NCBI GenBank assembly: GCA_965116785.1
Contig: OZ220731.1
Coordinates: 2,480,001-2,544,000 of the forward strand
Direction of reading: 5' to 3'
Length of the DNA stretch: 64,000 bases
Source: Bin87 sp965116785
GTDB taxonomy: Bacteria > Chloroflexota > Dehalococcoidia > Lucifugimonadales > UBA3495
Shown: positions 50,821 to 60,428 of the stretch, one piece after another
Position numbering within the stretch: the first letter of the stretch is position 1
Layout: each line of letters begins with the position of its first letter
Made by a program: the position numbers and the translations under genes
The notes under the pieces: generated by a model
What the model saw: only the letters and a program-made list of their open reading frames with translations
The model's database searches: none
What the model was told of the DNA's origin: nothing

Positions 50821-53800
50821 ATGATGGACGACACGCTCGGACCAGCATCAAGCGCAGGCCCTGAAATGAGCGACGATGCCTTGTGGCGATGCTTGTCGTT
50901 CGATCTGGAGATAGACAAGGATGACAAACGGATAAAGTCATTTGCTGGTGTAAGGGCCGACACCGGTCGAAGCCGGATCAGGAAGGAACCATTTGCCAAC
51001 TTACCGGATGCGCTGCGGGAATTGGACGAACTGGCGGTGGGAGCGGATTTCCTGCTGGGTCACAACATCATCCGTTTTGACCTCAAGCATCTGCAAAAGG
51101 TCAATCCGAAACTCAACCTCCTGACCATGCCGGCGGTGGATACGCTCATGCTCAACCCGCTGGCGTTTCCCCGTCAGCCCTATCACCATCTGGTCAAGCA
51201 CTATAAGGAAGGACAGATCCAACGGCAGAGACGCAACGATCCCGAACTCGATTCACGCCTGGTGTTGAGCCTCTTCGCCGACCAGCAGGATGCGTTTCGA
51301 AGGACTGCGCCGGAATTGTTGACGGCGTGGCACTGGCTGACCACTGTGGACGGCGGTCCGGGTTTCGACCGGGTTTTCTCCCAACTGAGACGGTCCCCGC
51401 GACCTTCCGACCACGAAGCATTGCAGGCGATTGAAACGCGACTCGACGGTGCGTCGTGCAGCATCCAGGCCCAAGACTTGCTCCAAAATGCCGCGTCCCA
51501 CGGGTGGGAAATGGCGTACATCCTCGCCTGGCTCTCGGTGGCCGGCGGAACGTCCGTCATGGCGCCGTGGGTGTCGCATCAGTTCGAAGGAACCTACCCG
51601 CTGCTCCGCAGGTTGCGCGATGTTTCGTGCGGCGAACCGGACTGCGGATGGTGTGGCACGTACCACGATGCTCGACAGGAACTCCGGCGGTGGTTCGGAT
51701 TTGAAGATTTCCGTCCCCAGCCCAAGGGAGTGGACGGTCGGCCACTACAGCGGTCAATAGTGGAGGCGGTCCTGGACGGAGGGCACGTCATGGGCGTGCT
51801 CCCGACGGGAACGGGAAAGTCCATCTGCTATCAACTGCCGGCCCTGTCCCGCTACCGCAACACGGGGGCGCTCACGGTTGTGATCTCGCCGTTGGTCGCG
51901 CTGATGACCGACCAGGTGGCAGGCTTGGAAGCGCACGACATAGACTCCTGCGTCACCGTCAACGGTCTGCTCTCGATGCCCGAGCGGGCGGATGCTCTGG
52001 AGGAGGTCCGGCTGGGAGAAGCGGCGATACTGCTCATATCGCCCGAACAACTGCGCAGCACTTCGGTGACCAGGGCAATAGAACAGCGCGAGATCGGTCT
52101 GTGGGTCATGGATGAAGCCCACTGCCTCTCCAGGTGGGGGCACGATTTCCGGCCCGACTACCGCTACATCGCCAGGTACATGAAGCAGAGGCACGGGTCC
52201 GTACCTCCCACGGTGCTCTGCCTGACCGCCACCGCCAAACCCAGCGTCAAGGACGAAATCACCGAGTATTTCAAGAAAGAACTCGGGATAGAGTTGCGGG
52301 TCATGGACGGCGGCGCCCGGCGCACCAACCTGTCGTTCGTGGTGGCTCCGACCACGGAGGCGACCAAACTGGACGACATTCTCCGGATACTCGATGCCGA
52401 CCTCCCGGAAAACGTGGAAGGCGGCGCCATCATCTACTGCGCCACTCGACGGCACGCCGAACAGGTCGCCGATTTTCTGGGCCAACAAGGGATACGGTCT
52501 GGCTTTTTCCACGCCGGTCTCAAGCCGGAGCAAAAGAAGGACACCCAACAGAAGTTCATCGACGGCGAACTGAGGGCCATTGCCGCCACCAACGCGTTCG
52601 GCATGGGCATCGACAAGTCCAATGTGCGGCTGGTGGTGCACGCCGACATTCCCGGTTCCTTGGAGAACTATCTGCAGGAGGCCGGGCGAGCCGGGCGAGA
52701 CCAGTCGCGGGCCAAGTGCGTGCTGCTCTATTCGGAGGAGGATGTGGAGCGGCAGTTCGGCTTCGCGACGCGTGCTCAACTCAAAAGAGATGAAATCAAC
52801 GGCGTGCTGAAGGCGCTCCGGCGGTTGAACGAAAAGAACCACTTCGGCGGGGAGGTAGTGGCCACGGTGGGCGAGATCCTGCGTGCCGATGAGGACGACG
52901 ATTTCGAGCGGGACTCGTCGACCGACAACACGCGGGTGCGCTCTGCCGTGGGCTGGCTGGAAGAGACAAATTTGCTGGATAGGGTGCAGAACAAGGTCCA
53001 GGTATTCCCCTCATCCCTGAGAGCGGAGACCTTGCAAGAAGTCCACCAGCGGTTGGACCGGTATCGTCTGCCCCCGGACCGTAAGCGAAGGATCCTGACC
53101 ATCTGCCGGCGACTCATGGAGGCGGATCCCGACGAAGGGATATTCACCGACGAGTTGATGGCGGCATCCGACCTGACCTCCGAGGACGTGACCGACACGC
53201 TGGAACAGTTGGTGCAATTGGGCATTGTGAGCAACGACACCAGGCTGACCGCATTCGTCCACCGTGGCGTCGAAAACGATTCGCGACAGCGCCTCGGTCA
53301 AGCGGTGGAACTGGAAGAAGCGCTCGTGGCCCTGATGAGCGTGAAAGCGCCGGACATGCAGGAGAACGAAACCCACAGTCTGCAACTTCGGCATGCCGCC
53401 AAGGAATTGAGTAAGGAAGGTTGCGATCACGCAACACCGGAGGGGCTCCGCCGCATCGTGCGGAGCATTGCTGCGGACGGTCGCGGTCAGGGTGGTGGCG
53501 AGGGCAGCCTGAATGTGAGAGCCGGGGACCGGGAAACATTGAGAATGACCCTGCAGCGGTCGTGGAGTGATCTGGTCTTGCTTGCGCAACTCCGCCGGAA
53601 GGGCGCCGGCGCGATACTGAGCCACCTGCTCTCCACCGTACCCAAGGAGCAGAGTGGCACCGACCTGTTGGCCGAGACCACGATGGGGGATTTGGTTGAT
53701 CTCGTCAGGTCGGTTCCCGAACTGGGGGGACCTGGCAGGAACCCGGCTCGACTGACGCAGCGAGCCCTGCTGTGGATGCACGAGCAGGAGATTATCCGGT

Positions 53801-55962
53801 TGCATCGCGGCCTGTCAGTGCTACGCCCGGCAATGACCATCCGCCTGGCTCCAGGCCGTAGAAATTTCACTCACCAGAACTTCTCCCAACTGAAGTTGCA
53901 TTACGACGAACAGGTATGCCAGGTGCACGTCATGGCCGAGTACGCGGAGCAGGGGCTGCGCTCCACCGCTGCCGCCCTGCAACTTGCCATGGACTACTTC
54001 AGCATGTCCGCCGACGATTTCCTGCGCCGTTGGATGCCCGGTAAAAACCGGGAACTGTCAGTACCCACCACGTCCGAATCTTGGGATTCCATTGTCGGAA
54101 GCCTGAATAATCGGGAACAACGGGAGATCGTGACCGACGACCGGGAAAAGACCAATGTCCTCATACTTGCCGGTCCCGGTTCGGGCAAGACACGGGTTCT
54201 GGTCCACCGCATTGCCTACCTGGTGCGAGTCAGGAGGGAGAACCCGAAGGGGATACTGGCGCTGGCCTACAACCGGCACGCGGCGGTGGAGATACGCCGC
54301 CGGCTGGCTGAATTGATTGGCGATGACGCCCGTGGCGTGACGGTAATGACCTGCCACGCGATGGCGATGCGCCTCACGGGAGACAGTTTCGCGGGGCGTG
54401 CCAACCAGTTGGAACAAGCGGATTTCAAGAAGGTGCTCAAGGATGCCACGGCTCAATTGAACGGATCGGGTCTGCCTTCCGGCGAAGTCGACGAAAACCG
54501 GGAGCGACTGCTGGCCGGCTTTCGGTGGATCCTGGTGGACGAGTACCAGGATATTGGCGTGGACGAATACGGTCTGATCTCGGCATTGGCCGGCCGGACC
54601 CTGAATGACGATGACGACAAACTCAGTCTGTTCGCGGTGGGCGACGACGACCAGAACATATACGCCTGGAACGGGTCTTCCACGGAGTTCATTCGAAGTT
54701 TCGAGGAGGGTTACCAGGCTAGAGCCCTTTACCTCACCGACAACTACCGCTCCACTGCCCATATCATTACGGCGGCGAACGCCGTTATCGAACCGGCCCG
54801 GGACCGGATGAAGCGGGAGCATCCCATAGTCGTCGACCGTGCTCGCCGGCGAGACCCGCCGGGCGGCGATTGGACCCTCCTGGACCCAACGGCTCAAGGT
54901 CGGGTGCAGACCCTACCGGTCGGCCGGAATCCCATCACGCAGGCCCAGGCAGTGGTGGCAGAACTTCGGCGTCTATCCGGTTGCGACGCGAACTGGGATT
55001 GGTCCAGGTGCGCGGTTATCGCCCGGGCCTGGAGGTATTTGGAGCCGGTTCGTGCCCTATGCGAGTTGGAACGAATACCCGTTCAGTGGGCTGGCGAGGA
55101 GTTCACCGGCTTCTGGTTTTTGCGGGAGACCCACCGACTGCGTGGTTGGCTGGACGGTCGCGAGAATGGACGGGTGCATGGAAATGAATTGACGGGTTGG
55201 ATCAATGACCAACCCGCGGGCCCCTGGATCGACCTGCTCCGGGAAGCAGTCGCCGAGTACATGGAAGAAACCGGCGGACGCGAGACCTCGGTCGACCATT
55301 TGGTCGAATGGCTGGCAGAATGGGGGCAGAGCGTTCGTAAGCAGCAAAGGGGTCTGTTGCTGGTGACTGCCCACGGCGCCAAGGGCCTGGAGTTCGACCA
55401 TGTGGTGGTGTTGGATGGTTCTTGGAACGGCCCGGGCGGCGCTGAGAAAGCCGACGAGGAGCGCCGGCTCTACTACGTGGCGATGACCCGAGCCAAGCGT
55501 ACGCTGACCCTGGCCCGCATGTCGGGAACCTGTCCGCCTCAGGACCCTTTGAGAAGATTGCCGGCGGTGCTGCAACGCCGTGCGACTGAGGCAGTCCTCG
55601 CTCACCGACCGGAACTCCGGCGGCAATATCGCAGTCTCAGTTTGAGAGACGTGTTCTTGGGTTTCGCTGGCATCAGGGAGCCAACCGATCCGGTGCACCG
55701 GTCCATCGGCAATCTCAACGCCGGGGATCCGTTGCTGGTACGGATGGAAAACAGTCGTTGGGACCTGTTGGATGATCACGGGACGGTCGTGGGACAACTC
55801 TCCAACGCGGGTATGAACAGACTACCCAATGGAGTGCGCGAGGCCTCCGCAACCGTTCGAGCCATCGTCTCTTGGGATAAAGAACGCTCCGATCCGGGTT
55901 TCCAACGAAACCTCCTCAGCGAGAACTGGGAGGTCGTGATTCCCGATCTGGTTTTGGAGTAA
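50821..55962 (+). CDS. DEDD exonuclease-RecQ-UvrD helicase fusion
   Basis: The protein is 1713 aa from ATG 50821 or 50824; GGAGG is six bases from 50824. An N-terminal DnaQ-like exonuclease has FDLE at 27-30, HNIIRFD near 81 and Asp144. A CGEPDCGWCG zinc-like motif near 270 leads into a RecQ helicase: LPTGTGKS near 326, DEAHCLSRWGHDF near 431, and ATNAFGMGIDK with EAGRAGRD. A helical middle region follows. The C-terminal third is UvrD-like: LAGPGSGKT near 1116, VDEYQDIG near 1239, GDDDQNIYAWNG, HGAKGLEFDHVV and VAMTRAKRTL. This combination couples nuclease and two helicase engines. It is perhaps repair or defence. Confidence 0.92.
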   Translation: MMDDTLGPASSAGPEMSDDALWRCLSFDLEIDKDDKRIKSFAGVRADTGRSRIRKEPFANLPDALRELDELAVGADFLLGHNIIRFDLKHLQKVNPKLNLLTMPAVDTLMLNPLAFPRQPYHHLVKHYKEGQIQRQRRNDPELDSRLVLSLFADQQDAFRRTAPELLTAWHWLTTVDGGPGFDRVFSQLRRSPRPSDHEALQAIETRLDGASCSIQAQDLLQNAASHGWEMAYILAWLSVAGGTSVMAPWVSHQFEGTYPLLRRLRDVSCGEPDCGWCGTYHDARQELRRWFGFEDFRPQPKGVDGRPLQRSIVEAVLDGGHVMGVLPTGTGKSICYQLPALSRYRNTGALTVVISPLVALMTDQVAGLEAHDIDSCVTVNGLLSMPERADALEEVRLGEAAILLISPEQLRSTSVTRAIEQREIGLWVMDEAHCLSRWGHDFRPDYRYIARYMKQRHGSVPPTVLCLTATAKPSVKDEITEYFKKELGIELRVMDGGARRTNLSFVVAPTTEATKLDDILRILDADLPENVEGGAIIYCATRRHAEQVADFLGQQGIRSGFFHAGLKPEQKKDTQQKFIDGELRAIAATNAFGMGIDKSNVRLVVHADIPGSLENYLQEAGRAGRDQSRAKCVLLYSEEDVERQFGFATRAQLKRDEINGVLKALRRLNEKNHFGGEVVATVGEILRADEDDDFERDSSTDNTRVRSAVGWLEETNLLDRVQNKVQVFPSSLRAETLQEVHQRLDRYRLPPDRKRRILTICRRLMEADPDEGIFTDELMAASDLTSEDVTDTLEQLVQLGIVSNDTRLTAFVHRGVENDSRQRLGQAVELEEALVALMSVKAPDMQENETHSLQLRHAAKELSKEGCDHATPEGLRRIVRSIAADGRGQGGGEGSLNVRAGDRETLRMTLQRSWSDLVLLAQLRRKGAGAILSHLLSTVPKEQSGTDLLAETTMGDLVDLVRSVPELGGPGRNPARLTQRALLWMHEQEIIRLHRGLSVLRPAMTIRLAPGRRNFTHQNFSQLKLHYDEQVCQVHVMAEYAEQGLRSTAAALQLAMDYFSMSADDFLRRWMPGKNRELSVPTTSESWDSIVGSLNNREQREIVTDDREKTNVLILAGPGSGKTRVLVHRIAYLVRVRRENPKGILALAYNRHAAVEIRRRLAELIGDDARGVTVMTCHAMAMRLTGDSFAGRANQLEQADFKKVLKDATAQLNGSGLPSGEVDENRERLLAGFRWILVDEYQDIGVDEYGLISALAGRTLNDDDDKLSLFAVGDDDQNIYAWNGSSTEFIRSFEEGYQARALYLTDNYRSTAHIITAANAVIEPARDRMKREHPIVVDRARRRDPPGGDWTLLDPTAQGRVQTLPVGRNPITQAQAVVAELRRLSGCDANWDWSRCAVIARAWRYLEPVRALCELERIPVQWAGEEFTGFWFLRETHRLRGWLDGRENGRVHGNELTGWINDQPAGPWIDLLREAVAEYMEETGGRETSVDHLVEWLAEWGQSVRKQQRGLLLVTAHGAKGLEFDHVVVLDGSWNGPGGAEKADEERRLYYVAMTRAKRTLTLARMSGTCPPQDPLRRLPAVLQRRATEAVLAHRPELRRQYRSLSLRDVFLGFAGIREPTDPVHRSIGNLNAGDPLLVRMENSRWDLLDDHGTVVGQLSNAGMNRLPNGVREASATVRAIVSWDKERSDPGFQRNLLSENWEVVIPDLVLE

Positions 55963-55980
55963 GCCGGTCCAATTCCTGTT

Positions 55981-57012
55981 CTATTCGCACACTATTCCAT
56001 CCCCGTCGGCGTCGCGCATGTACGGGTAAGCCGGATGCCCTCGTCTAACCGGCGCTATGCCGTGAGCCCTCGCCTCGGCGCAGGTGATGCGACCATTCCC
56101 GTTGTCGTCGTACAAGGCTAGTGCGTCCGCACCTGCGGGTGCATTGGTCGGTGTCGGAGCCACGACGCGCTGTTCCGGTGCCAATACGACCATCTCCGTC
56201 GAGCCGCAGTTGGCCAGGACCTTATCGATCGCATCCGCCTCGGCTCGGTCAATAGTCAGGTCGTATGCCTGCCGGACCTGGATGGTGCGAGCCACATACC
56301 AGCACCGATTGAGGTCGGGGAGCCACTCGGAGGCGTCGTTGGCTACCTTCTGGTGGCGGTTCACGCTGGGGGACGCCAGCGTGAGGTTCAGGAGATCGGA
56401 TGCGAACCGTGCTTTGGTTGCGGGACTGGCCGCGCAAAGTCCTGAGTCATGGGCCTCGGACCGAGCGACGATATGCTCGATGTCCGTCTCCTTGATGTTT
56501 TCGAACCACGTGCCGGTGTACGGGCCGTAGATGCCGCCCTGGGCGGCGACGATCTTCGGTTCAACTGACGCCGGATAGGGATAGTCGTCCGAGTCGTAGG
56601 GAGAGCATCTGTGTTCGGATGCGACGGCGACCCCGCGCCAGGTTGGTCCGGCTTGCACCATGGTCTCGGTAGGGGTCGGCGCCAGCACGGTAGTGGGAGC
56701 AATTGTCGGCTGTTCCGTCGGTTCTTCGGTTGGCGAACCAACCGTGGGCATCGCTACTTCCACCGTAGAGGTGGGAGCCATGGTGGGCTGTTCTGTGGGT
56801 TCCGATGTGGGTTCTTCGGTCGAGGCAACGGCGTTGGGCGCCGCTACTGCCGCGTCGGCCGTGGGAGCAATGGTCGGCTGTTCCGTCGGTTCTGATATGG
56901 GTTCGCCGATTGGTACCCGAAGCGTAGGAGCAGTGATTTCCGGCGCCGGGGCTGAGCAGGCCAGTAGCGTCGCGAAGATGATCAACGAGGAAACTATCAG
57001 GAAGTTGCGCAT
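55981..57012 (-). CDS. HNH-nuclease lipoprotein with excalibur domain
   Basis: The protein is 343 aa. The lipobox is LLAC with Cys19. A linker of repeated EPTEQPTIAPT motifs spans about 35-115. A nuclease-like domain has DIEHIVARSEAHDSGLC and FASDLLNLTLASPSVNRHQK, characteristic of the HNH/DUF1524 group. The end is an excalibur calcium-binding domain with DDNGNGRITC and DADGDGIVCE. It is probably a surface-anchored DNase used for nutrient DNA or competition. A truncated copy of its last domain is at 60082-60243. The RecQ fusion ends 18 bases away, convergent. Confidence 0.88.
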   Translation of the reverse strand: MRNFLIVSSLIIFATLLACSAPAPEITAPTLRVPIGEPISEPTEQPTIAPTADAAVAAPNAVASTEEPTSEPTEQPTMAPTSTVEVAMPTVGSPTEEPTEQPTIAPTTVLAPTPTETMVQAGPTWRGVAVASEHRCSPYDSDDYPYPASVEPKIVAAQGGIYGPYTGTWFENIKETDIEHIVARSEAHDSGLCAASPATKARFASDLLNLTLASPSVNRHQKVANDASEWLPDLNRCWYVARTIQVRQAYDLTIDRAEADAIDKVLANCGSTEMVVLAPEQRVVAPTPTNAPAGADALALYDDNGNGRITCAEARAHGIAPVRRGHPAYPYMRDADGDGIVCE

Positions 57013-57134
57013 TTATGGTGCCTTTTCTCCTACGATTCTGAGTGCGGGCAATTATACAGAGACGGCAAAGCAGTCCAATCCGGGCATCCTGCAGACAATT
57101 CACCATCTCGCCTCTTGCTCCCGATTAAGTCGGA

Positions 57135-57523
57135 TCAGCCATTGCCCAAGGTTCGGACGGATTCCATGAGCCGCTTTGCATAGGCGTCGGCTGCATCCTT
57201 GACCCACGACGGATTTATCCAAAACAGCCACAGGGCGGCATAGCCAACGGCCGCGACCGCAACCCCAGCCGGATTACAGCGACGCTGTCGGAACTGACCA
57301 GGACGTCCCACCATGGCTCGGGCCAAGGTCGTCCCCACGCGGTTAGCAGAAACATCGTCCACGAGGCCAACCGAACACTACTGCGACGGGCCACCCCAAT
57401 GGGCTTCAGGCCCCGCACGTTGCGCCGGAAGCCGTAGTTGACGTTCTCGGCGAAGACCAGAGGAAACTTGGTATGGTCCCGAGTGGCTCCTCGCAGAACC
57501 TCAACAGTGAATCGGAGCGATGC
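57135..57523 (-). pseudogene. Frameshifted, N-truncated membrane protein gene
   Basis: One frame reads SLRFTVEVLRGATRDH, FAENVNYGFRRNVRGLKPIG and VARRSSVRLASWTMFLLTAW. Near 57270 the coding frame shifts to VAVAAVGYAALWLFWINPSW, then VKDAADAYAKRLMES. No start codon exists above, since a stop precedes 57523. The NYGFRRNxxGLKPIG-like pattern suggests a membrane protein family of unknown role. Two transmembrane segments are visible. Confidence 0.55.
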
Positions 57524-57591
57524 CTATATGACCGATAACGTCAGATTCATCGGCAGGCCAGACAACCGAGGGCTGTACCGGCGGATGCGGT

Positions 57592-58089
57592 TCAATTAAA
57601 TGGTTCGCTCGCAAGCGACATCGGCTCCAAGCGACCATAAGATACCTCTAAGGGGAAGTGACTGGGTAATTCCGTAACCACTAGCCCCCGGGTGTCCAAC
57701 CCCGCCGACTGTCGCCGCCTCGCGGCTATTTCGTTTATTCCTTGGACCACGTCGCCGATGGCTTCACCGGATGATCTTGCCACCACGTAGAAGGTCCGGG
57801 GCCTCCTGTCCGAGGAAGTTGCGTCGACCCTGTACAAAGACAACCTCGGCCCTCCAGCCCTGTCTTGGACAACTTGGATGGCGACATCCTCTTGGGACGA
57901 TTTGAAACCGATTTCCGATTCACCCGGCGGGCTGGACCACCGAGTTCCGCCCCATGGGTCGTTGTCCACGACCCGACCGACGTGGCCACCGACGCTGACA
58001 ACATCGCCCATCGCCGATTTGCCGTCCGTGCTGGGCTTGCCGATTACGATGTTGCCGCCGCCGATCCGGTGGGTGTGGTCTCGCTCCAA
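57592..58089 (-). CDS. Hypothetical partner of TIR-like protein
   Basis: The protein is 165 aa from TTG 58089 with GGAG seven bases upstream. It begins RDHTHRIGGGNIVIGKP and contains VGRVVDNDPWGGTRWSSP, FYVVARSSGEAIGDVVQGI and LPLEVSYG-like strands. It looks like a small mixed alpha/beta protein without known motifs. The 21-base gap to the TIR-like gene suggests co-transcription and perhaps a functional pair. No membrane segment. Confidence 0.55.
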   Translation of the reverse strand: MERDHTHRIGGGNIVIGKPSTDGKSAMGDVVSVGGHVGRVVDNDPWGGTRWSSPPGESEIGFKSSQEDVAIQVVQDRAGGPRLSLYRVDATSSDRRPRTFYVVARSSGEAIGDVVQGINEIAARRRQSAGLDTRGLVVTELPSHFPLEVSYGRLEPMSLASEPFN

Positions 58090-58110
58090 GTGGTATCTCC
58101 GCTCATGTAG

Positions 58111-58926
58111 TTAGATAAGGCCAGCCGCCCTGAATTCCTGCAATAGTCGCATTGACCACTGGCCTTCCAATTGGATGTATGCCAATCCCTGGAGGTTGCT
58201 GGGTATCTCGACCCGGTCCTCCCGCAGGATCGCCAAACGGCCCGGCCAATTCTGGTTAGCGATGAGCGTTTCGGCGATTGCGTTCTGCCGAGCCCGTTGC
58301 TGTCCGTCGGTAGTGGTTTCGTCGTGTGTCAGGACTGCAACGTAGTAGTCGGAGCCACCCATGTTCTCCCGGAGTTTGTCGGGCAAGCCCATGCCGCGGT
58401 TGGGTTGCTCCATCATCCTGATGGGGTCGAGACTGAACTTACGACACACGTCCTCCACCTGGGGGACGTAACCGTTCGGGTCAGTACCGTGGATGATGAA
58501 TACTCTCGTCGCAGTTGTGCGTTCGATTGGGTCCGGGTTTTCCTCGCCACTAAGCAAGTCCCGGTTGGCGACGGATACGCTTGTCGCAGTAGGGCGTTCG
58601 ATTGGGCCGGGGTTTTCCTCTCCGCTAAGCAGGTGCTGATTGGTTTGAAGATACTCCAAGCCGTCGTCGGTAATCTCGTATGCGTAGATGCCTTCGGAAG
58701 ACCAACTGTTGACCGGGTTGCCACCCATGAAATGGGGGCTGGCAATGTACCCTGAGTTGTATAGGACGACGATATCTCGGTGCTCCGGCCCGTCGAACCC
58801 TGAAAAGTCGAAACTTGTTCGTCGCTCGTTGCGCTCTTGCGCAACCGTTGGGTCGCCGTGTTTTAACCGGGCCAGTCGATCGAGCAAACCCAGCAAACGC
58901 CGCTGTTGGTTTGGGCTAGGGGTCAT
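58111..58926 (-). CDS. TIR-like nucleotide-binding protein
   Basis: The protein is 271 aa from ATG 58926 with GGAGG eight bases upstream. The C-terminal domain starts VFIIHGTDPNGYVPQVEDV and has EQPNRGMGLPDKLRE, YYVAVLTHDETTT, RARQNAIAETLIA and LGRLAILREDRVEIPSNLQG-like strands. This is the predicted nucleotide-binding, TIR-related family (PF10137 type) that can cleave NAD in CBASS-like defence. The N-terminal helical domain is joined through two 25-aa repeats of LLSGEENPxPIERxTAT. Enzyme activity is inference. Confidence 0.8.
   Translation of the reverse strand: MTPSPNQQRRLLGLLDRLARLKHGDPTVAQERNERRTSFDFSGFDGPEHRDIVVLYNSGYIASPHFMGGNPVNSWSSEGIYAYEITDDGLEYLQTNQHLLSGEENPGPIERPTATSVSVANRDLLSGEENPDPIERTTATRVFIIHGTDPNGYVPQVEDVCRKFSLDPIRMMEQPNRGMGLPDKLRENMGGSDYYVAVLTHDETTTDGQQRARQNAIAETLIANQNWPGRLAILREDRVEIPSNLQGLAYIQLEGQWSMRLLQEFRAAGLI
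58483..58632 (-). repeat. 75-bp tandem repeat in TIR-like gene linker
   Basis: Two in-frame units (58558-58632 and 58483-58557) encode LLSGEENPGPIERPTAT and LLSGEENPDPIERTTAT with diverged ends. They lie just before the TIR-like domain and lengthen its linker. Confidence 0.85.
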
Positions 58927-59151
58927 GTTCAAGCCCTCCGGGATCGACCTCCTTTTCCGTCATGCTTCCGTGGTCGGCCATGGCCCCCGACGTGTTTAGC
59001 CTTGGTTAGTGTGCTCACAATGGCGGGGCTGTCTCGTAAACATTCGAGTTGGCATTATAGCCGTGAGGCGGTGAAAGCGCCATTCCAGAGGCCCGAACGA
59101 GAGCGATTCCTAAACTCAACGACCCGGATAGAGGTACAGGGGGAACCGTGG

Positions 59152-60042
59152 TCAACGGAACATCTGGCCAGGCTTGGGCCGCCACCTCTGATTTAGGTCA
59201 GCCAATGCCTTGTGCATTGCTGCCGACTCATAACCGCATTTGCACAGCAGGCTGGTGATATCGCACGGCAGGTACTTCCCCGTTTCCAACTCTCTGTTTA
59301 ATGGGTAGATGCCGATGGTTCCCGCCAACTGCACGTCGCCGATGCCGGCCGACCACCAGTAGGGATTATGCCGTCGCGTCTCCATTTCCCACAAAAGGTT
59401 CTGCCCTATCTCCCGTGCTGTGTCGGCCCGTGCATCACGATAATGGTCAGCCCATCCCAATCCGTCCTCTTGGTCCTGAAACCAGGTGGCTCCTTCGCAG
59501 GTCAAATTGGAGGCATTGGCCCACGCTATCCGCCCCATGATGACTTGCCCAGGCTGGTTTCCTGCCACCGAAATCGGACGCGAATAAACGGTATGGCCGT
59601 CGTCTCTCACTTCACCCTCCCAAGAGGCGTGAAAACTCCCTGCCTCCACGAACCACGGCATTTCTTCTTGACGCACCCACAACTCATGCGCTGTGGCATC
59701 CGGCGGCGCGGCGTCAAAGCGAAAATACGGGATGCCCAGCAAACGCGCGGCACTACTGACCTTGTTTGCTCGGTTCGTGTGTTTTGCCTCCAGCACCGCG
59801 ATCGGGTTCCCGCTGTAATCGAGCAACACCACGTCCGGCTGAAAATAACCGCCCTCTGGATGAGGCATCCTACGTTCCGCGTCCGCGAACGCTGTCCACG
59901 GGGGTACGTGCCAGAAGTGGATGTGATCGTTGCACTGGAACACCACCTCGTTTAGACGATGCCCCAATTGGGGTTGTGTGTCTTCTTGCAACCATTTGAG
60001 CAGGTCGTTTTTCAAATTCTGATGGCGTTCTTTTTCCGGCAT
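59152..60042 (-). CDS. PD-(D/E)XK-like restriction endonuclease-type protein
   Basis: The protein is 296 aa from ATG 60042, with GGGAG upstream. The nuclease core is seen as FQPDVVLLDYSGNPIAVLEA, with Asp70, Glu85 and Lys87 (EAKHTN). The N-terminal segment has NLKNDLLKWLQEDTQPQ, and the C-terminal part has Trp-rich WWSAGIGDVQLAGTIGIYPL and CDITSLLCKCGYES. It could be a stand-alone restriction or defence nuclease, or a repair enzyme. No methyltransferase is adjacent. It is followed by the TIR-like pair and preceded by the excalibur remnant. Confidence 0.65.
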   Translation of the reverse strand: MPEKERHQNLKNDLLKWLQEDTQPQLGHRLNEVVFQCNDHIHFWHVPPWTAFADAERRMPHPEGGYFQPDVVLLDYSGNPIAVLEAKHTNRANKVSSAARLLGIPYFRFDAAPPDATAHELWVRQEEMPWFVEAGSFHASWEGEVRDDGHTVYSRPISVAGNQPGQVIMGRIAWANASNLTCEGATWFQDQEDGLGWADHYRDARADTAREIGQNLLWEMETRRHNPYWWSAGIGDVQLAGTIGIYPLNRELETGKYLPCDITSLLCKCGYESAAMHKALADLNQRWRPKPGQMFR

Positions 60043-60081
60043 TATGGCGCTCCCGTGGTAGGCCTATGTCTTCCGTTCCTG

Positions 60082-60243
60082 CTACTCGCAAACGAGACCG
60101 TCTCCATCCGCGTCGCGCACGTACTGTTAGGCCGGGTGGCCCCGTCTTACCGACGCTATGCCGTGAGCCCGGGCCTCGGCATAGAGGATGCGGCCATTCC
60201 CGTTGTCGTCATTTGAGGCCAGTGGGTCTGCAGCGGCAGCGGA
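60082..60243 (-). pseudogene. Broken copy of excalibur domain
   Basis: The minus strand reads NDDNGNGRILYAEARAHGIA, then SVRRGHPA, a stop codon, QYVRDADGDGLVCE and stop. It matches the end of the HNH lipoprotein almost residue for residue, but the conserved Tyr is replaced by TAA. Only this domain remains; the nuclease part is gone. The rest of the gap to 60428 shows no gene. Confidence 0.85.
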
Positions 60244-60428
60244 GGTCGAAACTGTGTAACCGCGTCAGCGATATTCGTCCTGCGCCATCCGACGCTCTGT
60301 GACCATCTCCACACTCGGCGCACCGGGCCACCATATGGATGAGAGACGGCTCCAAGGCTCGTTTAGAGCAGTTCAGATGATCCCCCTAACCGCCAGAGCG
60401 GTGCGTCGACTGAGTGAAGCCGGCGGAT

